From the NCBI GenBank assembly GCA_021825465.1, contig JAKAGX010000001.1:1-64000 (forward strand): a stretch of 64,000 nt of DNA, given 5' to 3'. The DNA is from a bacterium. Lineage in GTDB: Bacteria; Patescibacteriota; Minisyncoccia; UBA6257; GWB1-50-10. The translations under genes and the position numbers were made by a program. Below the pieces are notes generated by a model. The model had not been told where the DNA came from. It did not search any database and saw nothing but the letters and a program-made list of their open reading frames with translations. This document shows, piece after piece, positions 42,342 to 49,895 of this stretch (its first letter is position 1; each line of letters starts with the position of its first letter).

Positions 42342-44096
42342 TTATACTATCTCTTTCTGGTAGCACTCCTCGCAATACACGATTTCCGGCTTCTCCGGAG
42401 CGTACGAGGTTTCAAATTCCTTGGAACATTTTCTCGAATGACCGTGGCTTTGGTTGTCACACATACACCCGCGGTGCCAGAGCTTCATGGGCGTTCGTTT
42501 CTTGAGACGTCCGTAGTGCCGGCAATTCGGGCAAAGCGTCGGGAGCGGAATATTCATTTTTTTATAGAACGCGAGTTCTTCCGGCGTGATGCGGAATGCT
42601 TCCGTGCATTGCTCTTCGCATTTCCCTTCGTGTGCACAACCGATCGTTTCTTTTACGACATCGTCCGAAACAATGCGGATGGTATCGGGCAAGTCGGTCG
42701 GTTTCAGGGTTATTCCATAATTCCGCGTTTCCGGATCGCGCCACTGGTACCCCATTGCCGTTGCTTTTTCTTTCGTCGAAGGGAAATACTCCTCGGCCAC
42801 CGTCTCGTTGTATGCAAAAAGGGCGATTTCCGGCGGGAAAAACTCGCCGAAACCGTACCGCACTCCCCTTTTATCGACATACGGCATCTCGTCCATGTGT
42901 TTTTTAATTTTCGGGAGAAGTTCTTCATATTCCTCCTCCGAGTATTGCTTGTTCAAAATGCAATACTCCTTGTTCCGCATACCGTAGCAGCCAAACATAT
43001 TATGCGACCCGTGCGTATGGACGCTCCACCACACGTCGCTCGAATCATAGACCACGACACCGCCCACGATCCTCGACGAGCTGTTGATATCGACGCCTTC
43101 GTAGAGGAGTTCCGACTTCCAGCCGGCCCCCGGCCCGCAATCGTATATTCCCTTGCTTCCGAATCCGCTCCAGTTCACATACCGGCAATCTTCCGTGTTA
43201 TCGCCCACGAAATCGAAGCAATCCCGGCAGTTCTTCGTATTCTGCAAATGATCGCCGGTCGAACCGACCGAATTCACGATGTCCGCATACTTATGGATCG
43301 CCTTCACATACACCTCATCCTGGAATTTCCGTCGGACTTCTTCGAGGGCCTTCCGGCTTCCAAGGTTCAGTTCCTTGACTCTCTTTTCGTATTCATCCTT
43401 CGATATCTGCTCATTGAAAATACAATATTGCTTATTTCTCAAATTCGCACATCCGATGCAGTCCCGGCAGTTCTTGCAGTTGTAAAGGAACCAGGAATCG
43501 CTGCAACCCTCGCAGTTCGAGGAATACAAGAGCCGGTACGAACCGCTGACGTACGAATCATCGTAGCAAAGCTCGCTGCCGTCGACGATATAGAGATCGA
43601 GCGAATCCTTGTCCTTCACCATACGGTTCGCATACATCACGTTCTCGTTCCATCCGCCGGCGGAAACGAGGTGACAGTTCTTGTTCCACGCGGCGGAGCT
43701 GCAATATTCGCTATTCACCGAATTCGTGTTCGAAAGCGCGATCAAGGGCACGCGGTGCAGGAGCTCCGCATACTGTTCGAAAAACGGCTTCGAGAAATCG
43801 TATTCCTTGCCGTATTGCATCGGATCCCATGCGTCGCTCCACCAATATTTTTGATCGTATACCGTATACGGTATATCTGCCGGATGAAGACTGATGACGT
43901 CTTCCGTATGTCCCGGCGCATTGCATTTCCGCTTATAGTACGTGCGCTCGTTCCGCCACACCATCCGCCGCGCGGCGCGGCATTCCGGACACCACGTGGG
44001 CGCCGGTACGCCGATCTGTCGGTAAAAATCAAGATCAGCGGGGTCGATTTGAAACCCCCTTCCGCAATTCCTGCATATTCGGCCCTCTGAATTCAT
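42342..44096 (-). CDS. Cys-rich zinc-ribbon/beta-solenoid paralogue 8 of 13
   Basis: 584 aa from the ATG at 44096, chosen because TATAAT (44109-44104) lies exactly 7 bases upstream; the ATG at 44105 overlaps the box. Ribbon 1 is intact (C8, C11 with CRNCGRGF, and CPECR). Ribbon 2 is of the CNAPGHTED form, as in copies 1 and 3. Signatures: CIGCANLRNKQYCIFNEQI and MFGCYGMRNKEYCILNKQY. Ribbon 3 is enlarged (CAHEGKCEEQC to CPNCR), then CMC with HGHSRKC, and terminal CEEC. The end of the gene (KEIV-stop) matches that of copy 12, next to the same promoter unit. Confidence 0.85.
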   Translation of the reverse strand: MNSEGRICRNCGRGFQIDPADLDFYRQIGVPAPTWCPECRAARRMVWRNERTYYKRKCNAPGHTEDVISLHPADIPYTVYDQKYWWSDAWDPMQYGKEYDFSKPFFEQYAELLHRVPLIALSNTNSVNSEYCSSAAWNKNCHLVSAGGWNENVMYANRMVKDKDSLDLYIVDGSELCYDDSYVSGSYRLLYSSNCEGCSDSWFLYNCKNCRDCIGCANLRNKQYCIFNEQISKDEYEKRVKELNLGSRKALEEVRRKFQDEVYVKAIHKYADIVNSVGSTGDHLQNTKNCRDCFDFVGDNTEDCRYVNWSGFGSKGIYDCGPGAGWKSELLYEGVDINSSSRIVGGVVVYDSSDVWWSVHTHGSHNMFGCYGMRNKEYCILNKQYSEEEYEELLPKIKKHMDEMPYVDKRGVRYGFGEFFPPEIALFAYNETVAEEYFPSTKEKATAMGYQWRDPETRNYGITLKPTDLPDTIRIVSDDVVKETIGCAHEGKCEEQCTEAFRITPEELAFYKKMNIPLPTLCPNCRHYGRLKKRTPMKLWHRGCMCDNQSHGHSRKCSKEFETSYAPEKPEIVYCEECYQKEIV

Positions 44097-44103
44097 TGAG
44101 TTC

Positions 44104-44109
44104 ATTATA
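44104..44109 (-). promoter_or_regulatory. -10 box TATAAT of paralogue 8
   Basis: TATAAT on the minus strand, 7 bases (GAACTCA) before the ATG at 44096; it lies in the T-rich tail of the preceding terminator. Confidence 0.7.
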
Positions 44110-44115
44110 AAACAA

Positions 44116-44141
44116 ATGCTCCGCGGTTAAACGCAGAGCAT
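44116..44141 (-). terminator. Intrinsic terminator of the 147-aa gene
   Basis: CGCAGAGCAT (44132-44141) and ATGCTCCGCG (44116-44125) pair with one mismatch; reading leftward TTTGTTTTAT follows. It separates the 147-aa gene from paralogue 8, whose promoter starts within the T-rich tail. Confidence 0.75.
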
Positions 44142-44166
44142 CGAAACAATCACAAACAGGAGGACG

Positions 44167-44610
44167 TCACATCTTCATGGAGCTGACAACGATGATCCCG
44201 CCGAGGATCGGATCTTCCTCTTCCTTGGATTCGAAAGAAATGATCTTCCAGTCCGATCGCAAGCTCAGATCGTCATATTCGGCATCGCCGAGTTCGGCGT
44301 GCACCGACGACCAAAACACCTTGCGAAGAATATCCGCCTTGTCCATGAGAGCGCGGTAATCGCGGAAAACCTTCTCACACTCTTTTTCCATGCCATCGCC
44401 GCCGAAGAGGAACCGAGCGTGTTTCTGCTCATGATCCTTCTTCATCTTGCTTGCCTCTTTGGCAAGTTTGGCATGAAGAGAATAGGTCCGCTTCAAGTCG
44501 TCATTGACCTCTAGCATTACGCGACCTTCCGGGTAGGGACCTTCCGCTACCGGCTTCACGATTGTAGTATTGTCGATCTCCTTTTGGAGATCTTGGAGAA
44601 ATGTGGTCAT
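44167..44610 (-). CDS. Helical protein of unknown function inside the array
   Basis: The 147-aa product is mostly helical and charged (SLHAKLAKEASKMKKDHEQKHARF, EKVFRDYRALMDKADILRKVF), with a beta-like C-terminus (DWKIISFESKEEEDPILGGIIVVSS). A strong ribosome site AAGGAGGT (44623-44616) lies 5 bases before the ATG, in contrast to the leaderless array genes, and it has its own terminator. It is not related to the Cys-rich family. Function not recognised. Confidence 0.7.
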   Translation of the reverse strand: MTTFLQDLQKEIDNTTIVKPVAEGPYPEGRVMLEVNDDLKRTYSLHAKLAKEASKMKKDHEQKHARFLFGGDGMEKECEKVFRDYRALMDKADILRKVFWSSVHAELGDAEYDDLSLRSDWKIISFESKEEEDPILGGIIVVSSMKM

Positions 44611-44677
44611 AAACCACCTCCTTGATTAGTGAAAAAATATGTTTAGTTACAGGACCATACTATAAGCTATTTTTACG

Positions 44678-45856
44678 TCATTTGTCAACCTCCGTCCGCC
44701 TCTTGCCGAAAAAGCGGACGTAGAGATACATATTTGCGGCCATAACGGCGCCATACGCAAAAAACGGGATATCAAGGAGTGCTGCATCCATGAGATAGCC
44801 GGCGAGCCCCGTGCCGGCCGAGGATGCCGCAAGCCGCGCAACTTGGTTCACGCCGAGCGCGCGGCCCATTTCATCGCCATCCACCCGGCGCGTAAGTTCC
44901 GCCTGCTGGATCGGAAGCGCCATGATGCGGAGCGCCGGCCCAAAAACGTACACGAAAACGGCAAAAGGCAGGAAACGAATGATCGGGAAAGCGACGAAGA
45001 GAGCCGTTCCGATCCCCCTGCTCCACACCATGCTTTTTACGAATCCGAGATGTTTTTCGAGAAGCGGCGCCGCGAGAATGGCAACGGACCCGACAACGCC
45101 CGAGAGAAAAGCGTATTCCGCCATTTGTGATTTTGGAATGTTATAAACCAAAAGAAAGAACGGGATGAGGAACGGAACGATGAGGCCTTGCGAAAATCCG
45201 TTCAAAATGCCGGTCAAGGTGAATTTTCCGATGGTCGTTTTCGTCTTCAAAACGCGGAGCTTGCCCTTGGATTCCGTAACTTCGATGAACGGCAATGCAA
45301 CGACACCCAATGCCGCGACAACGGTCGCAATGAGAAAAATATCTTGGACCGAGAAAACTTTCGCAAAGAGCGCGCCGACGGCCGCCACGATGCCCGAGAG
45401 GAAGGTAAAGAAGGAAAAGTATTTCGTCCGTTTTTCGCTCGGCGTGAGTTCCGTGATGACGGTGTTTTGGATCGGTTGGACCGCACCGCCGATGCCGCCG
45501 CCGGCCAAGGATCCCGTCGCGGAATACCCCCCCACCATCGCTGCAAGGAATACCACCCACAAACTCGATGAAAAATATACCAAGGCGGAGCTCACCGGCA
45601 GGAGGGCGCTTGCGATGAAAAGTGTCCCCCGCTTCCCCCACACGTCGGTCGTGATGCCGGCAAGGAAGCTCAAGACTGCCGTCGCGATCGTCGCCGCGAC
45701 GTAAATAAGGCCGATCATCCCGGCGCTTTGATGAAGGTCGACCAACACGTAGTACGGAAATGCAATATTGATCATCCCGGCCGCAATGCTCCGGGTGATC
45801 CTTGAAACCATAATAAGGTAAATGCCTTTTTTCTTGGGCCTTAGTTCAGTTTCCAC
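44678..45856 (-). CDS. Major facilitator superfamily transporter
   Basis: The product (392 aa from GTG at 45856) has about twelve membrane helices, with the MFS loop between helices 2 and 3 (GITTDVWGKRGTLF) and a Gly-rich helix 4-5 (GGGIGGAVQPIQNTVITELTPSEKRTKYFS), typical of drug or sugar-phosphate exporters. The substrate is unknown. A TGG-TATAAT box (45872-45867) ends 10 bases before the GTG. A longer frame upstream would cross the promoter, so it is rejected. It is divergent from the HTH gene, 49 bases apart. Confidence 0.85.
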   Translation of the reverse strand: METELRPKKKGIYLIMVSRITRSIAAGMINIAFPYYVLVDLHQSAGMIGLIYVAATIATAVLSFLAGITTDVWGKRGTLFIASALLPVSSALVYFSSSLWVVFLAAMVGGYSATGSLAGGGIGGAVQPIQNTVITELTPSEKRTKYFSFFTFLSGIVAAVGALFAKVFSVQDIFLIATVVAALGVVALPFIEVTESKGKLRVLKTKTTIGKFTLTGILNGFSQGLIVPFLIPFFLLVYNIPKSQMAEYAFLSGVVGSVAILAAPLLEKHLGFVKSMVWSRGIGTALFVAFPIIRFLPFAVFVYVFGPALRIMALPIQQAELTRRVDGDEMGRALGVNQVARLAASSAGTGLAGYLMDAALLDIPFFAYGAVMAANMYLYVRFFGKRRTEVDK

Positions 45857-45866
45857 AGTAAGAACG

Positions 45867-45901
45867 ATTATACCATACCGAGCGGAGTCGGGTGGTATAA
45901 T
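45867..45901. promoter_or_regulatory. Divergent, mirror-image extended -10 elements
   Basis: ATTATACCA (45867-45875) and TGGTATAAT (45893-45901) are exact reverse complements facing away from each other, with 17 bases between. The left one serves the MFS gene, the right one the HTH gene. Overlapping promoters this close would compete, and the HTH protein could bind between them. Confidence 0.7.
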
Positions 45902-45905
45902 AAGA

Positions 45906-46124
45906 ATGATGAAAAGCCGCGAGAATGCCATTTACGACACCGCCAAACTCGCCAAATTCTTCGGCGTGACCGAACGAACCGTTCTCGAATGGTGCCGGAG
46001 AGGAAAGCTTCCGGCTTTCAAGATCGGCAAACAATGGAGGGTGCGGGTTATCGATCTCCAAAAAATGATCGATCGCAAGGTGACGACCCGGCGAGATTCG
46101 CGCTATACCACTTCGCTGTTGTAG
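45906..46124 (+). CDS. Excisionase/MerR-type helix-turn-helix protein
   Basis: The 72-aa product is one winged-helix DNA-binding domain of the kind named excisionase or HTH_17: YDTAKLAKFFGVTERTVLEWCRRGKLPAFKIGKQWRV is its core (in parts: TAKLAKFFGV; TVLEWCRRGKLPAFKIG; QWRV). TATAAT (45896-45901) is so near the tandem ATGs (45906, 45909) that the mRNA should start at the second one. Its last 22 bases overlap the 3' end of paralogue 9 on the other strand. It is one of only two rightward genes between 22.2 kb and the right edge of the window, and is divergent from the MFS gene. A role in regulating its neighbours is likely by position; proof is lacking. Confidence 0.85.
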   Translation: MMKSRENAIYDTAKLAKFFGVTERTVLEWCRRGKLPAFKIGKQWRVRVIDLQKMIDRKVTTRRDSRYTTSLL

Positions 46125-47794
46125 CACTGTTCACAGTACACGATCTCGGGTCTCTCCGGAGAAAAGCTCGTCTCGAATTCATTGGGACACTTCCCCGAAT
46201 GGCCGTGGTTCGGCCTGTCGCACATGCACGAACGATGCCAGAGCTTTACGGGATTTTTGAGCCTCAAACGATCCTTAAGCCGGCAGAAAAAACATTTCCG
46301 AGGAACCGGGATGCCGTTCCGCTTGTAGAATGCGAGTTCCTCGGCGAGGATCTTGTAATTCCTGCTGCATTCGGCGCAGGCAAGGATCTCATTCACGATC
46401 GAGTCCGGAACACCGGCGATCGCGTCGGGGATCTCCCGCATCGTTTCTTTCCCCGTCGTGAACTGAAGCTTGTCCTGCCACCGGTACCCCTCCGCGAGCG
46501 CTTCTTCTTTCATAAGCGGATAGCTATCTTCTGCCAGCGTTTCGTTGTATCCGAATGTCGAGAGCGATGCCGGAAAAAATTCCCCCCATTCCCCCTTCCT
46601 TTTCATATCCTCGACGATTTCCGTCTTGATTTTTTCATATTCCTCCCTCGAATATTGCTTGTTTAGGATGCAATACTTGGCACTTTTGAGCCCCACGCAC
46701 CCGAAGAGTTCTTCCGACGATTGGCAGCTGTCGGAGTACCAGACATTCCGATCCTTGTGGCAATACGAAGTGAAATGCGTATTATACGAGTTGTCCGGAT
46801 TGATCCCTTCATAGCACAGTTCCTGCTCGCCGCCGCTTGCACAATCATAGCTGTCTTTGATGGTGTCGCCGTTCTCGAAGAACTTCGAATCTTCAACGCG
46901 GACGGCATTCCAAGAATTCTTGGCGTTTTTGGAATTCACGAGATAGTTGCCGGTGCAGTTGACCGAGTTCATAAAATTCGCCGGACGGCGCGGAAATCCC
47001 AGAATAAAATCGAAGAATTCCTTCTTGGCCCGCTCCGATCCGCTCCACGTATCGAGCTGGTACTCCCCGAGGATTTTCTCATATTCTTCCTTCGAATATT
47101 GCTGATTTTTCACACAGTACTTTTTATGACGGAGGCCGATCGACATGAAACAGCTAGTGCAATCCTTGCAATCGTAGCAGAACGCGCAATCGATGAGCGA
47201 TTCGGAATTGAAAACGAACCGGCACGAATTACTGTCCCCCACGTAGATCGATTCGTAGATATTCCGCGCATTCGAAAAGACCGTCATCACGTCCACCATA
47301 TCCTTCGCGTTCACCATATGGTAGCAGTAGAGGCAGTTTTCCACCTTCCATGAGTTCATGGTGAGATAGCAGTTTTTGCCGAGGGCGAAATAGTTCGTAT
47401 ATTCGCACCCGACGCTCGCGATGTTGTTGTCGTTCAGGATCGCGAGAGCCGGCACGGCATCGAGAAGCTTCCGATATTGTTCGAAAAACGGCCGTGAAGG
47501 ATCATACTCACGCCCGTACTGCCCGGGGTCCCAGCCGTCGCCCCACCAGCACTTGTTGCAATAGATCGGAACGGGTTTCTCCGGCGAGTAGATGGAGATG
47601 ATCTTCCGGCCGCAGAGCCCGCATTCGCGGTTGTAGAAATTGTAGTCGTTCCGCCACGCGAGCCGCCGCTGTCGCCGGCAGTCAGGACAAAAAGTCGGCG
47701 CCGGCACCCCGATGCGGTTGTAAAAAGAAAAGTCGTCGGGTTCGACGATGAAATCCCGATGACAATTTTGACAAACCTTCTTTTCGGAAAGCAT
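46103..47794 (-). CDS. Cys-rich zinc-ribbon/beta-solenoid paralogue 9 of 13
   Basis: 563 aa. Ribbon 1 (C8, C11 with CQNCHRDF, and CPDCR) and ribbon 2 (CGLCGRK to YCNKCW) are intact. Signatures: CFMSIGLRHKKYCVKNQQY and LFGCVGLKSAKYCILNKQY. The segment after the second signature is GEWGEFFPASLSTFGYNET, as in copy 12, and both have a GKETM stretch; they are sister copies. Ribbon 3 is plain (CAECSRNY to CFFCR). The tail is CMCDRPNHGHSGKCPNEFE and CEQC. TAAAAT (47806-47801) lies 6 bases before the ATG, in the same sequence as for copy 1. Its 3' end overlaps the HTH gene. Confidence 0.85.
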   Translation of the reverse strand: MLSEKKVCQNCHRDFIVEPDDFSFYNRIGVPAPTFCPDCRRQRRLAWRNDYNFYNRECGLCGRKIISIYSPEKPVPIYCNKCWWGDGWDPGQYGREYDPSRPFFEQYRKLLDAVPALAILNDNNIASVGCEYTNYFALGKNCYLTMNSWKVENCLYCYHMVNAKDMVDVMTVFSNARNIYESIYVGDSNSCRFVFNSESLIDCAFCYDCKDCTSCFMSIGLRHKKYCVKNQQYSKEEYEKILGEYQLDTWSGSERAKKEFFDFILGFPRRPANFMNSVNCTGNYLVNSKNAKNSWNAVRVEDSKFFENGDTIKDSYDCASGGEQELCYEGINPDNSYNTHFTSYCHKDRNVWYSDSCQSSEELFGCVGLKSAKYCILNKQYSREEYEKIKTEIVEDMKRKGEWGEFFPASLSTFGYNETLAEDSYPLMKEEALAEGYRWQDKLQFTTGKETMREIPDAIAGVPDSIVNEILACAECSRNYKILAEELAFYKRNGIPVPRKCFFCRLKDRLRLKNPVKLWHRSCMCDRPNHGHSGKCPNEFETSFSPERPEIVYCEQCYNSEVV

Positions 47795-47800
47795 ATGTTT

Positions 47801-47806
47801 ATTTTA
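47801..47806 (-). promoter_or_regulatory. -10 box TAAAAT of paralogue 9
   Basis: GG-TAAAAT-AAACAT-ATG on the minus strand, a 6-base spacer; identical from the box to the ATG with paralogue 1. Confidence 0.6.
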
Positions 47807-47880
47807 CCCTAAATCACGATCCAAAACGAAAAGACGTTGAATTATTTTAATTTATCGATCGATCATCATTATGTCGAGTT

Positions 47881-47936
47881 ATCCCCAAAATTTCGGTCCC
47901 CGAGGGGTTTTAAAGGAGAGAGGGAGCCGAAATTTG
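47881..47936. repeat. Dispersed palindromic element, looser copy 3
   Basis: AAATTTCGG (47888-47896) faces CCGAAATTT (47927-47935), with TCCCCGAGGGG between and TTATCCCCAAAA before it. It shares the TTATCCCC(C)AAAA flank with copy 2 and the AATTTTGGGGA flank (reverse sense) with copy 1. It sits between divergent promoters, in the 240-base gap before the 410-aa gene. Confidence 0.55.
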
Positions 47937-48034
47937 AAGTGCTACATTTCCAACGATCGTATTTTTTGTGGCACTGAGATTGAGGGCTCATACCAGTAAT
48001 TGAAAAATATCCAAAAGAGAAGGAAAATAATGGC

Positions 48035-49267
48035 ATGAACCCGGAACGGATAACCCAGCCTATAGAAACCGAGAATAGGGAGGAACGAGAAAGAGAACTC
48101 GCCAAGCGGCTGACTGCCCTTGAGGTCCATTTTGCGAACGTACGGTACCAGGATCAAGTTACCGAAAGAGAAAGGATCTATTCCGATTTCAGTGATTCAC
48201 TTAATAAAAACACTCCCATCATAAGAAGGATGCTTAATAGATATTCCAATACCGTCCATGGAGATAAGGAGGAGAACCAGAAATTGAAATCATTCGCAAC
48301 TTTTTTCCTCCACGAAGTTGATAGGATATATCAAGAAACGCCGAATCGGGAACGGAGGGAGGAACTGATCACTCAGTATGTCTTCGATGCTTACGCCAAT
48401 TTAAAAAAAGAAGAACCGAGCAAAATCGAAAGAATGATAGAAAAAGACACAACCATCGGAGTTATAAAAGTGGAGCCCGGAACACACGAAAACCGCCGTA
48501 TGGCGGAAGCGGGATTCGGCCCGGAGGAGGAATTCCTACCGATCCACTTCCCCGCCTTCTACGAGAGCGGGCCGGAAAAATCGCTGCTTACAGAAATCAA
48601 TGCGTCATTCACCCAACTTGCCGAAATAGTCCCACAAAAATATCCCGAAGCACGGGGAATCATCGGCGAATCGTGGCTCCTTTCCCTTCCCGCCGCAGAA
48701 CGACTCGGATTCAAAAAGGTCATGACGCTCGAAAACCGGTTCGACGGCGACAGCCTCTGGTCCCAATTCATCGATCAAAACGGAAACATCAGCAAAAGCC
48801 GGTTCGATGAGTTCATGAGAACGGGCAAGCCGCCATATGCCGTGACGCTCAGCTACATTCCCATCGAAGAATTCTTGAGCAAATACCTTCCGTCGGAGAA
48901 AAAAGGAGAGATACTGCTGAAGGAAATAGACCCGGAATGGAAAAAAGAAGACGCCCGAGAACTGGAAAAATACACGGACGAAGCTCACCGGCTAAGAAGC
49001 GACTGGGGAAACTTCGTTGAAGACAAGAATCTTTCTGTGGAAGAATTCATGAAAACCTACCCCGCCATCGTGAGCATCATGACCAAAGCAGGTTGCTATG
49101 ACGACCTCCTGAAGGTTCTCTCCGAGGCAAAAAACAGAAAACACAATCTCCAAGAAATGGTGAAAATAATGCCTGCGGAAAGCGAAAGAATCGAGAGAGC
49201 GTACACGGAATACGTAAAGAATCTAAAAAGCAGAAAATACCGGGACCGTAAGGTTTTTATAAAATAG
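48035..49267 (+). CDS. 410-aa protein of unknown function inside the array
   Basis: The product has a charged helical N-terminal part (to about 140), a middle of mixed character with EEEFLPIHFPAFYE and GIIGESWLLSLPAAERLGF, and a helical Lys/Glu-rich C-terminus. There is no signal peptide, membrane helix or Cys-rich motif. A possible ribosome site AGAAGGAA lies about 12 bases before the ATG. It is rightward, unlike the array, and its 3' end overlaps that of the HAD gene by 11 bases. I recognise no family. Confidence 0.75.
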   Translation: MNPERITQPIETENREERERELAKRLTALEVHFANVRYQDQVTERERIYSDFSDSLNKNTPIIRRMLNRYSNTVHGDKEENQKLKSFATFFLHEVDRIYQETPNRERREELITQYVFDAYANLKKEEPSKIERMIEKDTTIGVIKVEPGTHENRRMAEAGFGPEEEFLPIHFPAFYESGPEKSLLTEINASFTQLAEIVPQKYPEARGIIGESWLLSLPAAERLGFKKVMTLENRFDGDSLWSQFIDQNGNISKSRFDEFMRTGKPPYAVTLSYIPIEEFLSKYLPSEKKGEILLKEIDPEWKKEDARELEKYTDEAHRLRSDWGNFVEDKNLSVEEFMKTYPAIVSIMTKAGCYDDLLKVLSEAKNRKHNLQEMVKIMPAESERIERAYTEYVKNLKSRKYRDRKVFIK

Positions 49268-49895
49268 TCTTCAGCTCCGACAGACTATTTACCGTTTTCC
49301 AAGCAGTCTTTTCGAGTTCCTCCGAATCAGGTGATTTAAGAGCAATGCCCCGCATTGTTTCAAAAAGACTTATATCATTCACGCTGTCGCCCACAGCAAT
49401 ACACTCCTCAGGTCTCAAATCCCGCTCATCGCAGAATTTCTCGAACTGTTCCAGCTTCTTGACAGCTTGGTTTTTGAAATATTCGAAGTCAACCAACTTT
49501 CCATCTTTATCCCAAACGAGCGTAGCATTTGCGAAATAGCAATCAATACCCAACTTCCTCGCCACGATCTCCGCAAAGAGGTCCGTGGAGCCAGTGATGA
49601 GACACGGCACAATCTTTCTCTCCTCCAAGCAACCGATGATTTCCTTCGCACCATCCGCAAGAGGAATATCGTCGTATAAAGATGTAAAGAATTCTTTATT
49701 ATCCTTTTCTGTCCTTGCCCACATATCGAGCAGTTTGTGCTTTGAATCTTCATAATCATCGCCGTCCCCATCCAGCATGTCGCGGTAAAACTGGCGGTGA
49801 TCATCAACAGACGCGCCCATGGCCTCTGTGATCGCGATCCACGAATTCCCCTTCACGAGCGTCCCGTCAATGTCAAAGATAACCGCTTTTATCAT
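49257..49895 (-). CDS. HAD-family phosphatase, SerB-like
   Basis: The 212-aa product has HAD motif I (FDIDGTL with the nucleophile Asp), motif II (CLITGST), the motif III Lys within the KKLEQFEKFCDE region, and motif IV (VGDSVNDISLFE). The helical cap between motifs I and II is of the phosphoserine phosphatase (IB) type. The substrate is unknown. The ATG at 49895 overlaps the stop of paralogue 10 as ATGA, so it is translated on the same mRNA as copies 11 and 10; an upstream frame extension lies wholly within paralogue 10 and is rejected. Confidence 0.88.
   Translation of the reverse strand: MIKAVIFDIDGTLVKGNSWIAITEAMGASVDDHRQFYRDMLDGDGDDYEDSKHKLLDMWARTEKDNKEFFTSLYDDIPLADGAKEIIGCLEERKIVPCLITGSTDLFAEIVARKLGIDCYFANATLVWDKDGKLVDFEYFKNQAVKKLEQFEKFCDERDLRPEECIAVGDSVNDISLFETMRGIALKSPDSEELEKTAWKTVNSLSELKTIL

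Noticed and set aside
42039..44090. A 683-codon open frame opposite paralogues 7 and 8
   Set aside because: It crosses two genes of the array on the other strand and has no domain; other array members produce similar antisense frames, as expected from shared codon use.
45906..46124. The excisionase-type HTH gene as a sign of a prophage or integrative element
   Set aside because: No integrase, attachment-site repeat, tRNA gene or phage structural gene is nearby; the fold is also common in plain regulators.
978..47890. TTATCCCCA words (about 978, 20273, 47879) as DnaA boxes of an origin
   Set aside because: They differ from TTATCCACA, are isolated rather than clustered, and belong to the flanks of the dispersed palindrome; no dnaA or dnaN is present.
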